Source of the DNA: Rosettibacter sp964572725
GTDB taxonomy: Bacteria; Bacteroidota; Ignavibacteria; Ignavibacteriales; Melioribacteraceae
Direction of reading: 5' to 3'
DNA: 64,000 nt
Assembly (NCBI GenBank): GCA_964572725.1
Contig: CAZNFW010000002.1
Coordinates: 1-64,000 of the forward strand
A model generated the notes under the pieces. The model saw only the letters and a program-made list of their open reading frames with translations. It did not search any database and was not told where the DNA came from. A program made the position numbers and the translations under genes. Shown piece after piece: positions 43,856-53,530 of the stretch (the stretch's first letter is position 1; each line of letters begins with the position of its first letter).

Positions 43856-44701
43856 GTGAGAAAGTTCAAACAATTTATTATCAGAACAATACCTCAGAAC
43901 AATGAGATAATTAGTGGCTTATTATGGCAGCTTGATTTAAATGGGATTAATGAAATGGAAAATGAACTTATAGTTTTTGCAGATAATTCAAAAAACATTT
44001 CATATAAAGATATAAAAAACATTCTTGAAGAAGCCAGAAAAAATAATTTTATCGAGACCTTTAATTTAATTGAAGAAGAGCTCGAAGATAGAAACTGGAA
44101 TGAAGAGTATGAAAAAAATGTAAAAGTTATAGAGGTTTCAGATAAAATAGTTATTAAGCCTTCATTTAAGGAATATCAGTCAAAACCTGGACAAATTATA
44201 ATTACAATAGACCCCAAAATGTCTTTCGGAACAGGTGAACATCAAACAACAAAAATGGTTTTGAAATTTTTAGAAAAGTATGTTCGTCAGGGCAATACAG
44301 TTTTAGATGTTGGTACTGGTACAGGTATTCTTGCAATTGCTTCGATATTTCTGGGCGCAGAAAAAGCACTTAGCATTGATAATGATGAGTGGTGTTTTCT
44401 GAATGGCAGTGAAAATATTAAAATGAACAATGTTGAAAATAAAGTTGAAATTAGACTTGCAGAAATTCATCAAATTCCTGAAAAAGACTTTGATATAGTA
44501 ACTGCAAACATAAATAAGAATGTTCTTTTAGATATTGCAGAGGAAATAAAAAATAAAATAAAAAAGACCGGAATCTTAATTCTTTCCGGTCTTTTAATTT
44601 CTGATGAAGAAGAAATAATCAAAAAGTATAGTTCAATTGGTTTTGGATTGCTTGAAAAAATGCAAATGGATGAATGGATATCTCTCTCATTCCAGTTATA
44701 A
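43856..44701 (+). CDS. prmA: Ribosomal protein L11 methyltransferase
   Basis: Trimethylates lysines of L11. 281 residues, GTG start with AGGAGA just upstream. N-terminal substrate domain (about 1-110), then the SAM fold: KMSFGTGEHQTTKMVLKFL (about 121-139), VLDVGTGTGILAIASIFLGA (about 148-167), and the TANINKNVLLDIA (about 219-231) catalytic strand, IXXSG(L/I) end. Third gene of a TatD/SAM-dacB-prmA run. Within its 3' part (44562-44595) lies a strong hairpin that reads as a terminator on the opposite strand. Confidence 0.95.
   Translation: MRKFKQFIIRTIPQNNEIISGLLWQLDLNGINEMENELIVFADNSKNISYKDIKNILEEARKNNFIETFNLIEEELEDRNWNEEYEKNVKVIEVSDKIVIKPSFKEYQSKPGQIIITIDPKMSFGTGEHQTTKMVLKFLEKYVRQGNTVLDVGTGTGILAIASIFLGAEKALSIDNDEWCFLNGSENIKMNNVENKVEIRLAEIHQIPEKDFDIVTANINKNVLLDIAEEIKNKIKKTGILILSGLLISDEEEIIKKYSSIGFGLLEKMQMDEWISLSFQL
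44562..44595 (-). terminator. marR terminator embedded antisense within prmA coding sequence
   Basis: Perfect 12-bp stem (AAAAGACCGGAA with TTCCGGTCTTTT) and a 10-base loop. On the minus strand the stem is followed by TTTTTTATTTTATTTTT, a strong U tract, and it lies 109 bases after the marR stop. On the plus strand the tail is shorter (TTTTAATTT), so read-through of prmA is plausible. Confidence 0.7.
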
Positions 44702-44703
44702 GA

Positions 44704-45135
44704 TTAAAATGCTAATTTTTCCAGCAACTCAATCAATTGTTTTTGTTCGCTCTCTGTTAAAGATGAAGTTACAGCAGCTACTTTTTCAATATATTGAGGC
44801 ATAATTTTATCGAGCTTTTCTTTCCCTGCCGGAGTCAATTCGCCAAGTATTACTCTTCTATCTTCCTTTGAGTGTACTCTTTTTACAAGACCTTCTTTTT
44901 CAAGATTATCAACGACGCATGTAATGTTTGCGCCTGTGACAAGCATTTCTTCACTTATTCTCTTAAGCGGCATAGGACCATTTCTGTAAAGTATTTCTAA
45001 AACTCCAAATTGAGGAGCAGTAAGTTTTTGTTCGAACATGTATTTGGCTTGAAGCCTTCTGAATTTGTCGCCTGCTTTTGTAACTTTTTCCATAAGTTGG
45101 AGTGCAGCTTCCCCTTTTTCTGTTTGCATTTTCAT
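44704..45135 (-). CDS. MarR family transcriptional regulator
   Basis: Winged-helix regulator, 143 residues, dimer-forming, usually sensing small phenolic or redox ligands. AAGGAGAAA precedes the ATG. HTH at about 55-95 (LEILYRNGPMPLKRISEEMLVTGANITCVVDNLEKEGLVKR) and the wing with SKEDRRVILGELTPAGKEKL. Convergent with prmA, and 188 bases from the divergent menF, a distance that allows it to regulate men genes or itself; no operator palindrome stood out. The target is unknown. Confidence 0.92.
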   Translation of the reverse strand: MKMQTEKGEAALQLMEKVTKAGDKFRRLQAKYMFEQKLTAPQFGVLEILYRNGPMPLKRISEEMLVTGANITCVVDNLEKEGLVKRVHSKEDRRVILGELTPAGKEKLDKIMPQYIEKVAAVTSSLTESEQKQLIELLEKLAF

Positions 45136-45323
45136 TTTCTCCTTCCTTGTTTTTAACTTATAACATTTCCCCAGCCCTCATAATTAAATCTTTGTATTTA
45201 AAGAACTATTAAATTGTGCTTCGGATTATAAACATATAAAATTAAATTCATTTTGAAAAGCTGTTTCGAACCTTTTTATTATTTTGCATCTGTAATTTAT
45301 TCAAATAAATATAAAAAGAAATC

Positions 45324-46673
45324 TTGATAGTAAATAATAAAATATTCTCAACATATATTCTTAAATTACAAAAAAATATTGAACACAGGAATCCAAATTC
45401 ATTGTATACTTTCATTCAGGAAATAGATGATAGAATTTATAATAAGTTTTACAGTTCACTCATAAATCAAAAAAATTTTTTTCTCTTGGACTTACCCGTT
45501 AGAAATTATTCATTTTTTTCTTTTGGATGCATTTTTTCTGTTGATGAAAACTCATATGAAAATATTTCTCGTCTTAAACATATCCACAATTTTGATGAGT
45601 CTGATTTTAGTTTTTATCCTTTGTTTGTAGGTGGAATAAAATTTCCTGTTAAAGAAAAAACCAATCTCTGGAGTGATTATCCATCTGAAATCTGGTATGT
45701 CCCCGAAATATCTTTTATTAAGTATAAAAATAAAAATTACTTTGCTTTCAATTTTATGAATGATTTGCTAAACGAACAAATAGAAGATATTCTTGAGAAA
45801 AAAATAAATAATATATTAAACAGCACAGAAAAATTTTATTATAAAGAAAATGATGAAATCAGTGATACAGAATTTGATGAATGGAGCAACATGATTTCAA
45901 CTGCTTTATATAAGATAAAATCCAGAAATTTAGAAAAAGTAGTTCTTGCAAGAGTGAAAAAATTTTGTATCGAAGGAAATATTAATTTAACTGAGATTAT
46001 TGAAAAACTTAAAACTCAATTTCCAGAATGTTATCTATTTGCATGGAGAAATAATAATTCTGTTTTTTTTGGCGCTTCTCCAGAATTACTTGGAAGAATT
46101 TCAAAAAATAAATTTGAAACTGATGCTCTGGCTGGTTCAATTAAAAGAGGAGACAATGAAAAAGAAGATTTCATTCTCGAAAATGAATTATTAAATGACA
46201 CCAAAAACATTCATGAACATAATTCTGTTCTTAATTTTATTGTTGAAAGTTTATCAAAGTTTTCTGAAAGTGTGAGTTACGATAAAACAAAAATTAAAAA
46301 ATTAAAGAACATACAGCATCTTTGGACGCCAATTAATGCAAAAGTTCGGGATGATATTCCTGTTGTATTGTTAATTAAAAGTATTTATCCAACACCTGCA
46401 ATTTGCGGCATGACAAAAGAAAGTGCGCTTAAAGAGATAGAACAATTAGAAAATTTTGACAGAGGTTTATATGCAGGTATTCTCGGTTGGTTTAATGCAG
46501 AGAAAAATGGAGAGTTTGTAGTTGGAATCAGATCTGCTCTTTATAAAAATCCTTATGTATATGCATTCGCGGGCTGCGGTATAGTTGAAGGTTCTGAAAT
46601 AAAAAGTGAATATGAAGAAACAGAACTTAAATTAAAACCAATACTTTCACTTTTTAGAGAGATTGACAGATGA
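45324..46673 (+). CDS. menF: Isochorismate synthase
   Basis: First committed step of menaquinone synthesis: chorismate to isochorismate, Mg-dependent. 449 residues. C-terminal chorismate-binding domain: KVVLARVKKF (about 208-217), FFGASPELLGRI, DALAGSIKRGDNEKEDF (about 270-285, the ...GT/SxxRG signature), EHNSVLNFI (about 305-313) and PTPAICGMTKESAL (about 361-374), GWFNAEKNGEFVVGIRSAL. The start is a TTG (45324); no better ATG exists upstream and the Shine-Dalgarno is weak. First gene of the men operon, overlapping menD by 4 bases. Confidence 0.93.
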   Translation: MIVNNKIFSTYILKLQKNIEHRNPNSLYTFIQEIDDRIYNKFYSSLINQKNFFLLDLPVRNYSFFSFGCIFSVDENSYENISRLKHIHNFDESDFSFYPLFVGGIKFPVKEKTNLWSDYPSEIWYVPEISFIKYKNKNYFAFNFMNDLLNEQIEDILEKKINNILNSTEKFYYKENDEISDTEFDEWSNMISTALYKIKSRNLEKVVLARVKKFCIEGNINLTEIIEKLKTQFPECYLFAWRNNNSVFFGASPELLGRISKNKFETDALAGSIKRGDNEKEDFILENELLNDTKNIHEHNSVLNFIVESLSKFSESVSYDKTKIKKLKNIQHLWTPINAKVRDDIPVVLLIKSIYPTPAICGMTKESALKEIEQLENFDRGLYAGILGWFNAEKNGEFVVGIRSALYKNPYVYAFAGCGIVEGSEIKSEYEETELKLKPILSLFREIDR

Positions 46674-48454
46674 AAATATCAGTTAATAGAAATACAATCT
46701 GGTGTGATTTATTCGTGAATAGACTTGCAGAATATGGAGTGAAGTATGTATGTATTTCACCGGGTTCGAGAAGTACTCCTTTAACACTAGCTTTTAATCA
46801 AAATAAGAATATAAAAATATTTCAAATTGTTGATGAGCGTTCGTCTGCATTTTATGCACTTGGAATAGCAAATAAATCAAAAACCCCTGTTGCAGTGCTA
46901 ACAACATCAGGAACTGCAGTAGCTGAACTTTATCCTGCAATTATTGAAGCATATTATCAAAGAGTACCTCTTATTATTTGCACTGCAGATAGACCGCATT
47001 ACCTCAGGAATACTGGTGCTAATCAAACTATAAATCAGGATAATATTTTTGCAAATCACATTAGATATTTTACAGATGCTGGTTTGCCAGAAATTAGTTT
47101 AGAAAAATTAAAGAGTTTAATTAAAAAAACAGATGAAGCATTAAAAATTGCTTTAATAGAAAATCCGGGCCCGGTTCATTTAAATTTTCCTTTTGAAAAA
47201 CCATTTGAACCCGACAATTACACTGATAGGATAGATATTAAATTTCTGGATAAAATTTATAATTCTATCAATCCTATCGAATTAACAGAGAACAAGAGTA
47301 AGTATTTAATTAATGATTTAATAAAAAAATTATTTAGTCATGAGAAAGGGTTAATCATTGTCGGCTACAATAATTATGATAAAGAATTTTCGAAATTATG
47401 TATTGCTTTATCAGAAAAATTAAAATATCCAATTTTTGCTGATATATCTTCTGGACTAAGACATGGAAATCATTCTAAGAAAAACATAATTGAGAATTTT
47501 ACATCGCTTGTAAGATCAAATCAGTATTTGAAAGAATATAATCCTGAAATCATATTGCAATTTGGAGGAACCCCAACTTCAAATGTAATATTGAATTATT
47601 ATAAAAATTGTAAAGCAGAAAAAATTCTAATAAATGAGTTTGGCGATAGAAATGACCCATCTTTAACTGCAAAAACAATTTTGAAAATAAATCCTGCTGA
47701 ATTTTGTGAGATTGTTTTAAAGAAAATTAATGATTCACATTTTAAAAGAAATAATAAATGGATGGAAAGCATTATACGATTAAATCAAATCGCAGAAGAA
47801 ATCAAACGAAATAAACTGGAGGAAGAAAAGATTAATTTTGAAGGGAAAATTATGTATGAGGTTTTCGAATTGCTGCCTTCAGGGTGCAATGTAATGATTT
47901 CAAATAGTCTTCCGATTCGCGATGCAGATTTTTTTGTTTCATCTAATCAAAAAAGGATTAATGTTTTTTGCAATCGAGGTGCAAGTGGAATTGATGGAAT
48001 AAATTCAACCGCACTTGGAATAGCAGCTATTTCTAAAGCACCAACAATTTTAATAACGGGTGATTTAGCTTTTTATCACGACATGAATGGTCTTCATAAT
48101 GCTGTTAAATTTAAAATTCCATTAACAGTAATCTTAATTAACAATAATGGCGGCGGAATATTTGAGTCGCTTCCTATATCAAGATTTGGCAAAACTTATA
48201 TTGAAAATTTCGTTACGCCATTGAATATAGATTTTTCTAAATTTGTTAAGGCTTACGGTGGTGAATACTTTTTAATAAAAAACTTTTCTGAATTTAAAAA
48301 GAAACTATTATTGTCAATAAATAATAAAAAACTCACAGTTCTTGAAATAAAAACTGATTCTAAGAAATCAAAATTAATTCGTGAAAAAATCTGGAAGTCT
48401 ATAACTTCCGAAATTAACTTGCATTTAGATGAAGATAAAAGTAAATCAAATTGA
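46670..48454 (+). CDS. menD: SEPHCHC synthase (menaquinone biosynthesis, ThDP-dependent)
   Basis: Adds 2-oxoglutarate-derived succinyl semialdehyde to isochorismate. 594 residues. N-terminal YVCISPGSRSTPLTLAFN (about 25-42), conserved E of VDERSSAFYALG (about 56-67), and the C-terminal ThDP site LITGDLAFYHDMNGLH...ILINNNGGGIFESLP. Overlaps menF (ATGA) and menH by 26 bases. Confidence 0.96.
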   Translation: MKISVNRNTIWCDLFVNRLAEYGVKYVCISPGSRSTPLTLAFNQNKNIKIFQIVDERSSAFYALGIANKSKTPVAVLTTSGTAVAELYPAIIEAYYQRVPLIICTADRPHYLRNTGANQTINQDNIFANHIRYFTDAGLPEISLEKLKSLIKKTDEALKIALIENPGPVHLNFPFEKPFEPDNYTDRIDIKFLDKIYNSINPIELTENKSKYLINDLIKKLFSHEKGLIIVGYNNYDKEFSKLCIALSEKLKYPIFADISSGLRHGNHSKKNIIENFTSLVRSNQYLKEYNPEIILQFGGTPTSNVILNYYKNCKAEKILINEFGDRNDPSLTAKTILKINPAEFCEIVLKKINDSHFKRNNKWMESIIRLNQIAEEIKRNKLEEEKINFEGKIMYEVFELLPSGCNVMISNSLPIRDADFFVSSNQKRINVFCNRGASGIDGINSTALGIAAISKAPTILITGDLAFYHDMNGLHNAVKFKIPLTVILINNNGGGIFESLPISRFGKTYIENFVTPLNIDFSKFVKAYGGEYFLIKNFSEFKKKLLLSINNKKLTVLEIKTDSKKSKLIREKIWKSITSEINLHLDEDKSKSN

Positions 48455-49268
48455 ATTTAATATTCTACTTGATGAAAGCAATAATAGAGAAAAGAAAATC
48501 CCTATTGTATTTCTGCATGGTTTTACTGGATGCGCTGAAGATTGGCTTTTTATATTTGATAAGCTTCCCGATAAATATTTCCCAGTCGCAATAGATTTAA
48601 TTGGACATGGATTAACAGAAGCTCCAGATGATTCATGTTACTACACTTGCACTGCAATAATTAATCAGCTCAGCAGCATATTTGATTATTTGAGAATTGA
48701 TAAACTTATAATATGCGGTTATTCAATGGGTGGAAGAGCAGCACTTTCATATTGTTTGCATTATCCTGATAAATTAATTGCTGCAATATTTGAAAGCACA
48801 ACAGCTGGTATTGAAGATTTTGAATTAAAAAAGGAGAGAGTTATTTCCGACTTTATTATGGCAGAAAAAATTCGAAAAGATGGAGTAGAAAATTTTATTG
48901 AATACTGGATGAATCTTCCTCTCTTTGAATCTCAAAAATTAATTTCAAATTATGATATAATTAAGAACAAAAAATATAAAAACAGCGTTATAGGTTTATC
49001 AAATTCTTTGATTGGTTTTAGTACTGGTTTAATGCCAAATTACTGGGATAAATTGAACTTGCTTAAATTTCCAGTGCTCTTAATTACAGGCAGTCTGGAT
49101 GAAAAATATACAGCAATTGCAGAAAAGATGAAGAGTAAGTTTCAGAAAGCAGAACATAAAACAGCAGAAAATTGTGGACACAATGTTCACTTAGAAAAAC
49201 CTGATGTTTTTATTAATTTTGTTTTGAACTTCTTAAATAATCTTGAAAGGAATAATTATGAATTATAA
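48429..49268 (+). CDS. menH: SHCHC synthase (MenH-type alpha/beta hydrolase)
   Basis: Eliminates pyruvate from SEPHCHC to give SHCHC. 279 residues. Alpha/beta hydrolase with LHGFTGCAEDW oxyanion region (about 29-39), nucleophile S99 in CGYSMGGRAAL, acid D in ITGSLDEKY (about 224) and His in NCGHNVHLEKP (about 253). The start ATG lies inside menD (26-base overlap), giving a natural N-terminus. Overlaps menB by 11 bases. The specific assignment rests on the operon. Confidence 0.9.
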   Translation: MKIKVNQIEFNILLDESNNREKKIPIVFLHGFTGCAEDWLFIFDKLPDKYFPVAIDLIGHGLTEAPDDSCYYTCTAIINQLSSIFDYLRIDKLIICGYSMGGRAALSYCLHYPDKLIAAIFESTTAGIEDFELKKERVISDFIMAEKIRKDGVENFIEYWMNLPLFESQKLISNYDIIKNKKYKNSVIGLSNSLIGFSTGLMPNYWDKLNLLKFPVLLITGSLDEKYTAIAEKMKSKFQKAEHKTAENCGHNVHLEKPDVFINFVLNFLNNLERNNYEL

Positions 49269-50091
49269 TTGGATTAAAGCAAAAGATTATCAAGACATTA
49301 TTTATGAGAAGATGGATGGAATTGCAAAGATAACTATTAATCGTCCAGAAAAAAGAAATGCATTTCGCCCAGAAACTGTATCTGAATTATACGATGCATT
49401 TAATGATGCACGAGAGGATACAAATATTGGAGTTATTTTGTTAACGGGAAAAGGTCCATCAAAAGATGGAAAATATGCGTTTTGTTCAGGGGGCGACCAA
49501 TCAATTCGCGGTGATAAAGGTTATGTTGGAAAAGATGGGGTTCCAAGATTAAATATTCTTGATGTACAAAAACAAATAAGAAGCATTCCAAAACCAGTAA
49601 TTGCTCTTGTAGCTGGATATGCTATTGGCGGCGGACATGTTTTGCATGTTGTTTGTGATTTAACAATCGCAGCAGATAATGCAATTTTTGGTCAGACCGG
49701 ACCTAAAGTAGGAAGTTTTGACGGCGGATTTGGTGCAAGTTATCTTGCAAGAATTGTAGGACAAAAAAAGGCGCGAGAAATCTGGTATCTCTGTCGCCAA
49801 TATAATGCACAGGAAGCACTTGAGATGGGACTCGTAAATAAAGTTGTTCCAGTAGAACAGCTCGAAGAAGAAGGAATTAAATGGGCTAAAGAAATTCTTG
49901 AAAAAAGTCCTCTTGCAATTCGACTCTTAAAATCTGCTTTTAATGCAGAACTTGATGGTCAAGCTGGAATTCAAGAACTTGCTGGAAATGCTACATTGCT
50001 TTATTATATGACGGAAGAAGCACAGGAAGGAAAAAACGCATATCTTGAAAAAAGAAAACCAGACTTTTCTAAATTTCCAAGAGTACCATAA
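49258..50091 (+). CDS. menB: 1,4-dihydroxy-2-naphthoyl-CoA synthase
   Basis: Crotonase-fold ring closure of o-succinylbenzoyl-CoA. 277 residues from the ATG at 49258 with AAAGGA upstream; an earlier TTG (49243) is rejected as it has no such site. RPEKRNAFRPETVSEL (about 28-43), CSGGDQSIRGD (about 79-89), GGGHVLHVVCDLTIAADNAIFGQTGPKVGSFDGGFGASYLARIVG (in pieces about 122-165) with the bicarbonate-binding GQTGPKVGSFDGG that marks MenB. Overlaps menH; menA follows 5 bases later. Confidence 0.96.
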   Translation: MNYNWIKAKDYQDIIYEKMDGIAKITINRPEKRNAFRPETVSELYDAFNDAREDTNIGVILLTGKGPSKDGKYAFCSGGDQSIRGDKGYVGKDGVPRLNILDVQKQIRSIPKPVIALVAGYAIGGGHVLHVVCDLTIAADNAIFGQTGPKVGSFDGGFGASYLARIVGQKKAREIWYLCRQYNAQEALEMGLVNKVVPVEQLEEEGIKWAKEILEKSPLAIRLLKSAFNAELDGQAGIQELAGNATLLYYMTEEAQEGKNAYLEKRKPDFSKFPRVP

Positions 50092-50096
50092 GATTT

Positions 50097-50996
50097 ATGA
50101 ATTTTATTTCAATTACATCAACAAAAAAATTTTACAGATGGATTTTAGCTGCAAGACCTAAAACACTGCCAGCAGCAGTTGTACCTGTTGTAGTGGGTTC
50201 ATCTATTGCAGTTTATTATAATAAATTTAATTTCATTGCATCTGTAATTGCATTGCTTTGTTCTTTGTTATTTCAGATAGGGGCTAATTTTGTTAATGAC
50301 CTTTTTGATTATCTTCATGGAACAGATAAAAAAGAAAGAACAGGACCTCAAAGAGCTGTTGCATCTGGATTAATTTCTTCAAATGAAATGAAGCTCGGAA
50401 TCATTATAGTATTTGGTTTAAGTTTTTCTTTTGGTCTATATCTCGTTTATCTTGGAGGATGGTTTATTTTTATAATTGGTGTTCTTTCAATAATAACTGC
50501 TGTTGCTTACACTGCCGGTCCATTTCCGCTTGCATATCATGCACTTGGTGATATCGCAGTCTTTCTGTTCTTTGGTTTTGCAGGAACGGTTGGAACCTAC
50601 TATGTTCAAGCAAAAGAAATAACACCGCTCATATTTTGGGCTTCTGTTCCAGTTGGTGCTTTGATTACAAATATTCTCGTTGTTAATAACTATCGTGATA
50701 GGGAAGAAGATAAACTTAGTGGTAAAAATACTCTTGCTGTAATTTTTGGAGATAAATTTTCCCGATTTCAATATGTCTTCTTTATGATATTGTCTTATTC
50801 AATTTTGTTCGTAGTTTACTTTACATTCAAAAAAAGTGTATTCGTTTTTCTGCCAATCCTTTCTTTACCAATTGCAATTAAATTGATTAAAATGATTTAT
50901 ACACTTAAAGGAAAAGAATTAAACAAAACGCTCGAACTCACTGCAAAGCTTTCGGCAATTTATGGATTGCTTTTTGCAGTTGGTATTCTTTTATGA
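50097..50996 (+). CDS. menA: 1,4-dihydroxy-2-naphthoate polyprenyltransferase
   Basis: Attaches the polyprenyl tail to DHNA in the membrane, giving demethylmenaquinone. 299 residues with about eight membrane helices. UbiA-fold Asp motifs: NDLFDYLHGTD (about 67-77) and NNYRDREEDKLSGKNTLAV (about 200-218). N-terminus WILAARPKTLPAAVVPVVVGS is characteristic of MenA. Overlaps menC by 4 bases. The final methylase (MenG/UbiE) is not in the window. Confidence 0.96.
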   Translation: MNFISITSTKKFYRWILAARPKTLPAAVVPVVVGSSIAVYYNKFNFIASVIALLCSLLFQIGANFVNDLFDYLHGTDKKERTGPQRAVASGLISSNEMKLGIIIVFGLSFSFGLYLVYLGGWFIFIIGVLSIITAVAYTAGPFPLAYHALGDIAVFLFFGFAGTVGTYYVQAKEITPLIFWASVPVGALITNILVVNNYRDREEDKLSGKNTLAVIFGDKFSRFQYVFFMILSYSILFVVYFTFKKSVFVFLPILSLPIAIKLIKMIYTLKGKELNKTLELTAKLSAIYGLLFAVGILL

Positions 50997-52051
50997 TATT
51001 AAATGAAATTAAATATTTCCTTTTTTCACTCCCGCTTAAAACTGAATTTAAAAATTCATCTAACTCGTTTGATAAAAGAGAAGGAATTATTATAAAAGCA
51101 GTTGATGAGAAAAAAAATATTACTTACGGCGAAGCATCTCCACTTCCAAATTTTAGCCGCGAATCCTTAAAGGAAATTGAAGAAGAAATAAAATATATTT
51201 CTAAAAAAGAAATATTTCTAAATGATGATATTGAAAATGCAAGATTACAAATAAATAATTTGTCAGATTTGAATTCATTGAGATTTGCTTTTGAACAGAT
51301 TTATTTGAATTTACTTTTTATTAGAAAATCAAAACAAATAGATTTTCTTTCGAATAAATCAAAAAAAGAAATATTGATAAATGCAGTTCTAGATATTTCA
51401 GAACCTAAATTCATTATCAATGAGATTCAAAAAAAATATAATCAAGGTTACAGAACTTTTAAGATAAAGATAGGAAGAGAAAATTTTGCAAATGATTTTT
51501 CTTTATTGGAATTAGTTCACAAAATGTTTGGAAATAAAATTGTTGTTCGTCTTGATGCAAATGGAAAGTGGAATTATGAAGAAGCAAGAAATTATCTTAA
51601 GAAGTTAGAAAAATTTGAAATAGAATTTATTGAAGAACCATGTTCGGAATTGATATGCAATTTAGAACTGTCAAAAGAATCTAAAATTAAAATAGCTCTT
51701 GATGAATCTTTGAAAAATTATGATGATGCCAGAAATATTATTGATAAGAGCCAGATTAATTTTATTGTAGTAAAACCAATGATTTATGGAAGTGTGTTTG
51801 ATTCAATAGAATTAATTAATTATGCAGAGAAAAATAAAAAGTGTGTAATTATCTCATCATCATTTGAGACTTCAATTGGGAAAAGTGGATTGGTATTTAT
51901 TGCATCTAATGTTTCCCATTCGCATGCTCACGGATTGGATACTTCTGATTTCTTTGAACAAAATATTTGTTATGATTATTATGAAATTAAGAACGGAAAA
52001 ATTAACTTCGAATTAAAAGATTTTCCTCCCAGATTTGATTTACAGATATGA
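50993..52051 (+). CDS. menC: o-Succinylbenzoate synthase
   Basis: Enolase-superfamily dehydration of SHCHC. 352 residues. Catalytic KIKIG (KxK, about 157-161), metal ligands VRLDANGKWN (D about 183), EFIEEPC (E about 210) and ALDESLKN (D about 233), and the second base VVKPMIYG (K about 257). Overlaps menA and menE by 4 bases each. Divergent at the sequence level, but the motif set and operon agree. Confidence 0.93.
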   Translation: MILNEIKYFLFSLPLKTEFKNSSNSFDKREGIIIKAVDEKKNITYGEASPLPNFSRESLKEIEEEIKYISKKEIFLNDDIENARLQINNLSDLNSLRFAFEQIYLNLLFIRKSKQIDFLSNKSKKEILINAVLDISEPKFIINEIQKKYNQGYRTFKIKIGRENFANDFSLLELVHKMFGNKIVVRLDANGKWNYEEARNYLKKLEKFEIEFIEEPCSELICNLELSKESKIKIALDESLKNYDDARNIIDKSQINFIVVKPMIYGSVFDSIELINYAEKNKKCVIISSSFETSIGKSGLVFIASNVSHSHAHGLDTSDFFEQNICYDYYEIKNGKINFELKDFPPRFDLQI

Positions 52052-53517
52052 TTACAATTTCAAACAAACATCACTGGCTTATTGAACAAAGCAAATCAGA
52101 ATCGCAGTTATCTGCGATAATTACTTATACCGAAAAAATTGATTACAAGCAATATTTCGGAAAATCATTTCAATACTTCTGCCGATTATCTGATATTGGA
52201 ATTAAGAAAGGTAACAGAGTTGGAATACTTTTAAATAATTCAAAAGAATTTTTGTTTTTGATAAACGCTGTCTGGTTTTGCGGAGCTACATCCGTTCCTT
52301 TGAACATTAGATTAACTGAAAATGAATTAATACAGCAAATAAAAAACATTGGAATATCTTTTCTTATTATTGATGATAAACTGTGCAATTTTACAACAGA
52401 AATATCTGGTAAGATTGTTTTTTTGTCAGAATTAAATCAATTAATCTCTAATCCTGAAAATTATTTTATAGAAGATTTTGATATAAATCGTGATGCACTT
52501 ATAATGTTTACATCTGGCAGCACAGGAAAATCAAAGGCTGTAGTTCATACATTTAAAAGCATTTATGAGAGCACTGCAGTATTGGATGAATTTATAGATT
52601 TAAAAGTTGATGATATCTGGCTTGCATCACTTCCTTTTTATCATATTGGCGGGTTTATGATTTTTTGCCGCTCTTTAATTTCGAAAAGTAAAATAGTAAT
52701 TCCTGATTCACTAAAATATGATGACATTAAAAAAGCAATTCAAAAATTTGAGCCAACACATATTTCATTTGTTTCGACAACACTTTACAGATTGACTGAA
52801 GAAAAATTTAAACCAAAGAAAAATATAAAATATGTATTTCTTGGCGGCGGACCTATTGATACTTCTTTGTGTGATAATGCAATTAAAAACGGATGGAACA
52901 TTGTAAAAGTTTATGGTTCAACAGAAACATGTTCAATGATTACTGCATTAAAAAGTAAAGATTATATCTTAAAACCAGAATCAGCAGGAAAGCCGCTGAA
53001 AAATGTTGAAATAAAAATTATTGGAAATAATGATGAGTTTCTTAAAGCAAATGAAAAAGGTGAAATTGCAGTAAAAAGTAAAACATTGTTTAAAGAATAT
53101 ATCACTTCGGAAAGCAAAGGAAGATTTATTGATGATTATTTTTTAACAGGTGATTACGGATGGCTTGATGAAGATGGTTATCTTTATGTTGACTCCCGAA
53201 GAGAAGATATTATTATTACAGGCGGCGAAAATGTAAGTATAAAAGAAGTCGAAAATGCAATTAAACAGCTTAAGGAAATTAAAGATGTATTTGTGTTTCC
53301 TGAAATGGACAAAGAGTGGGGACAATCAATTTCCGCTGCAATTGTGTTGAATGAAGAAATAAGTCTGTCAGAAATTAAAGCAAAATTAATTTCTTACATC
53401 GCTTCATATAAAATTCCAAAACAATTTTATTTTGTAAATGAAATTCCAAGAACAGAATTGGGAAAGATTGACAAAGAGAAACTAATAAGATTAATTAATA
53501 AGCTAAAGACTGGGTGA
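52048..53517 (+). CDS. menE: o-Succinylbenzoate--CoA ligase
   Basis: ANL-family ligase activating OSB to OSB-CoA for MenB. 489 residues. P-loop-like IMFTSGSTGKSKAVVHTF (about 150-167), GGGPIDTSL, VYGSTETCSM (about 289-298), TGDYGWLDEDGYLYVDSRREDIIITGGENVS (in pieces about 366-395) and the C-terminal lysine in PRTELGKIDKEKL. Last gene of the men operon, 4-base overlap with menC, and 13 bases from the end of the convergent response-regulator gene. Confidence 0.95.
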   Translation: MITISNKHHWLIEQSKSESQLSAIITYTEKIDYKQYFGKSFQYFCRLSDIGIKKGNRVGILLNNSKEFLFLINAVWFCGATSVPLNIRLTENELIQQIKNIGISFLIIDDKLCNFTTEISGKIVFLSELNQLISNPENYFIEDFDINRDALIMFTSGSTGKSKAVVHTFKSIYESTAVLDEFIDLKVDDIWLASLPFYHIGGFMIFCRSLISKSKIVIPDSLKYDDIKKAIQKFEPTHISFVSTTLYRLTEEKFKPKKNIKYVFLGGGPIDTSLCDNAIKNGWNIVKVYGSTETCSMITALKSKDYILKPESAGKPLKNVEIKIIGNNDEFLKANEKGEIAVKSKTLFKEYITSESKGRFIDDYFLTGDYGWLDEDGYLYVDSRREDIIITGGENVSIKEVENAIKQLKEIKDVFVFPEMDKEWGQSISAAIVLNEEISLSEIKAKLISYIASYKIPKQFYFVNEIPRTELGKIDKEKLIRLINKLKTG

Positions 53518-53530
53518 GTTCAAAAAAATT

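Noticed and set aside
44562..44595. Premature terminator of prmA on the plus strand
   Set aside because: The plus-strand T tail is short and prmA is intact beyond it; the long U tract is on the other strand, after marR.
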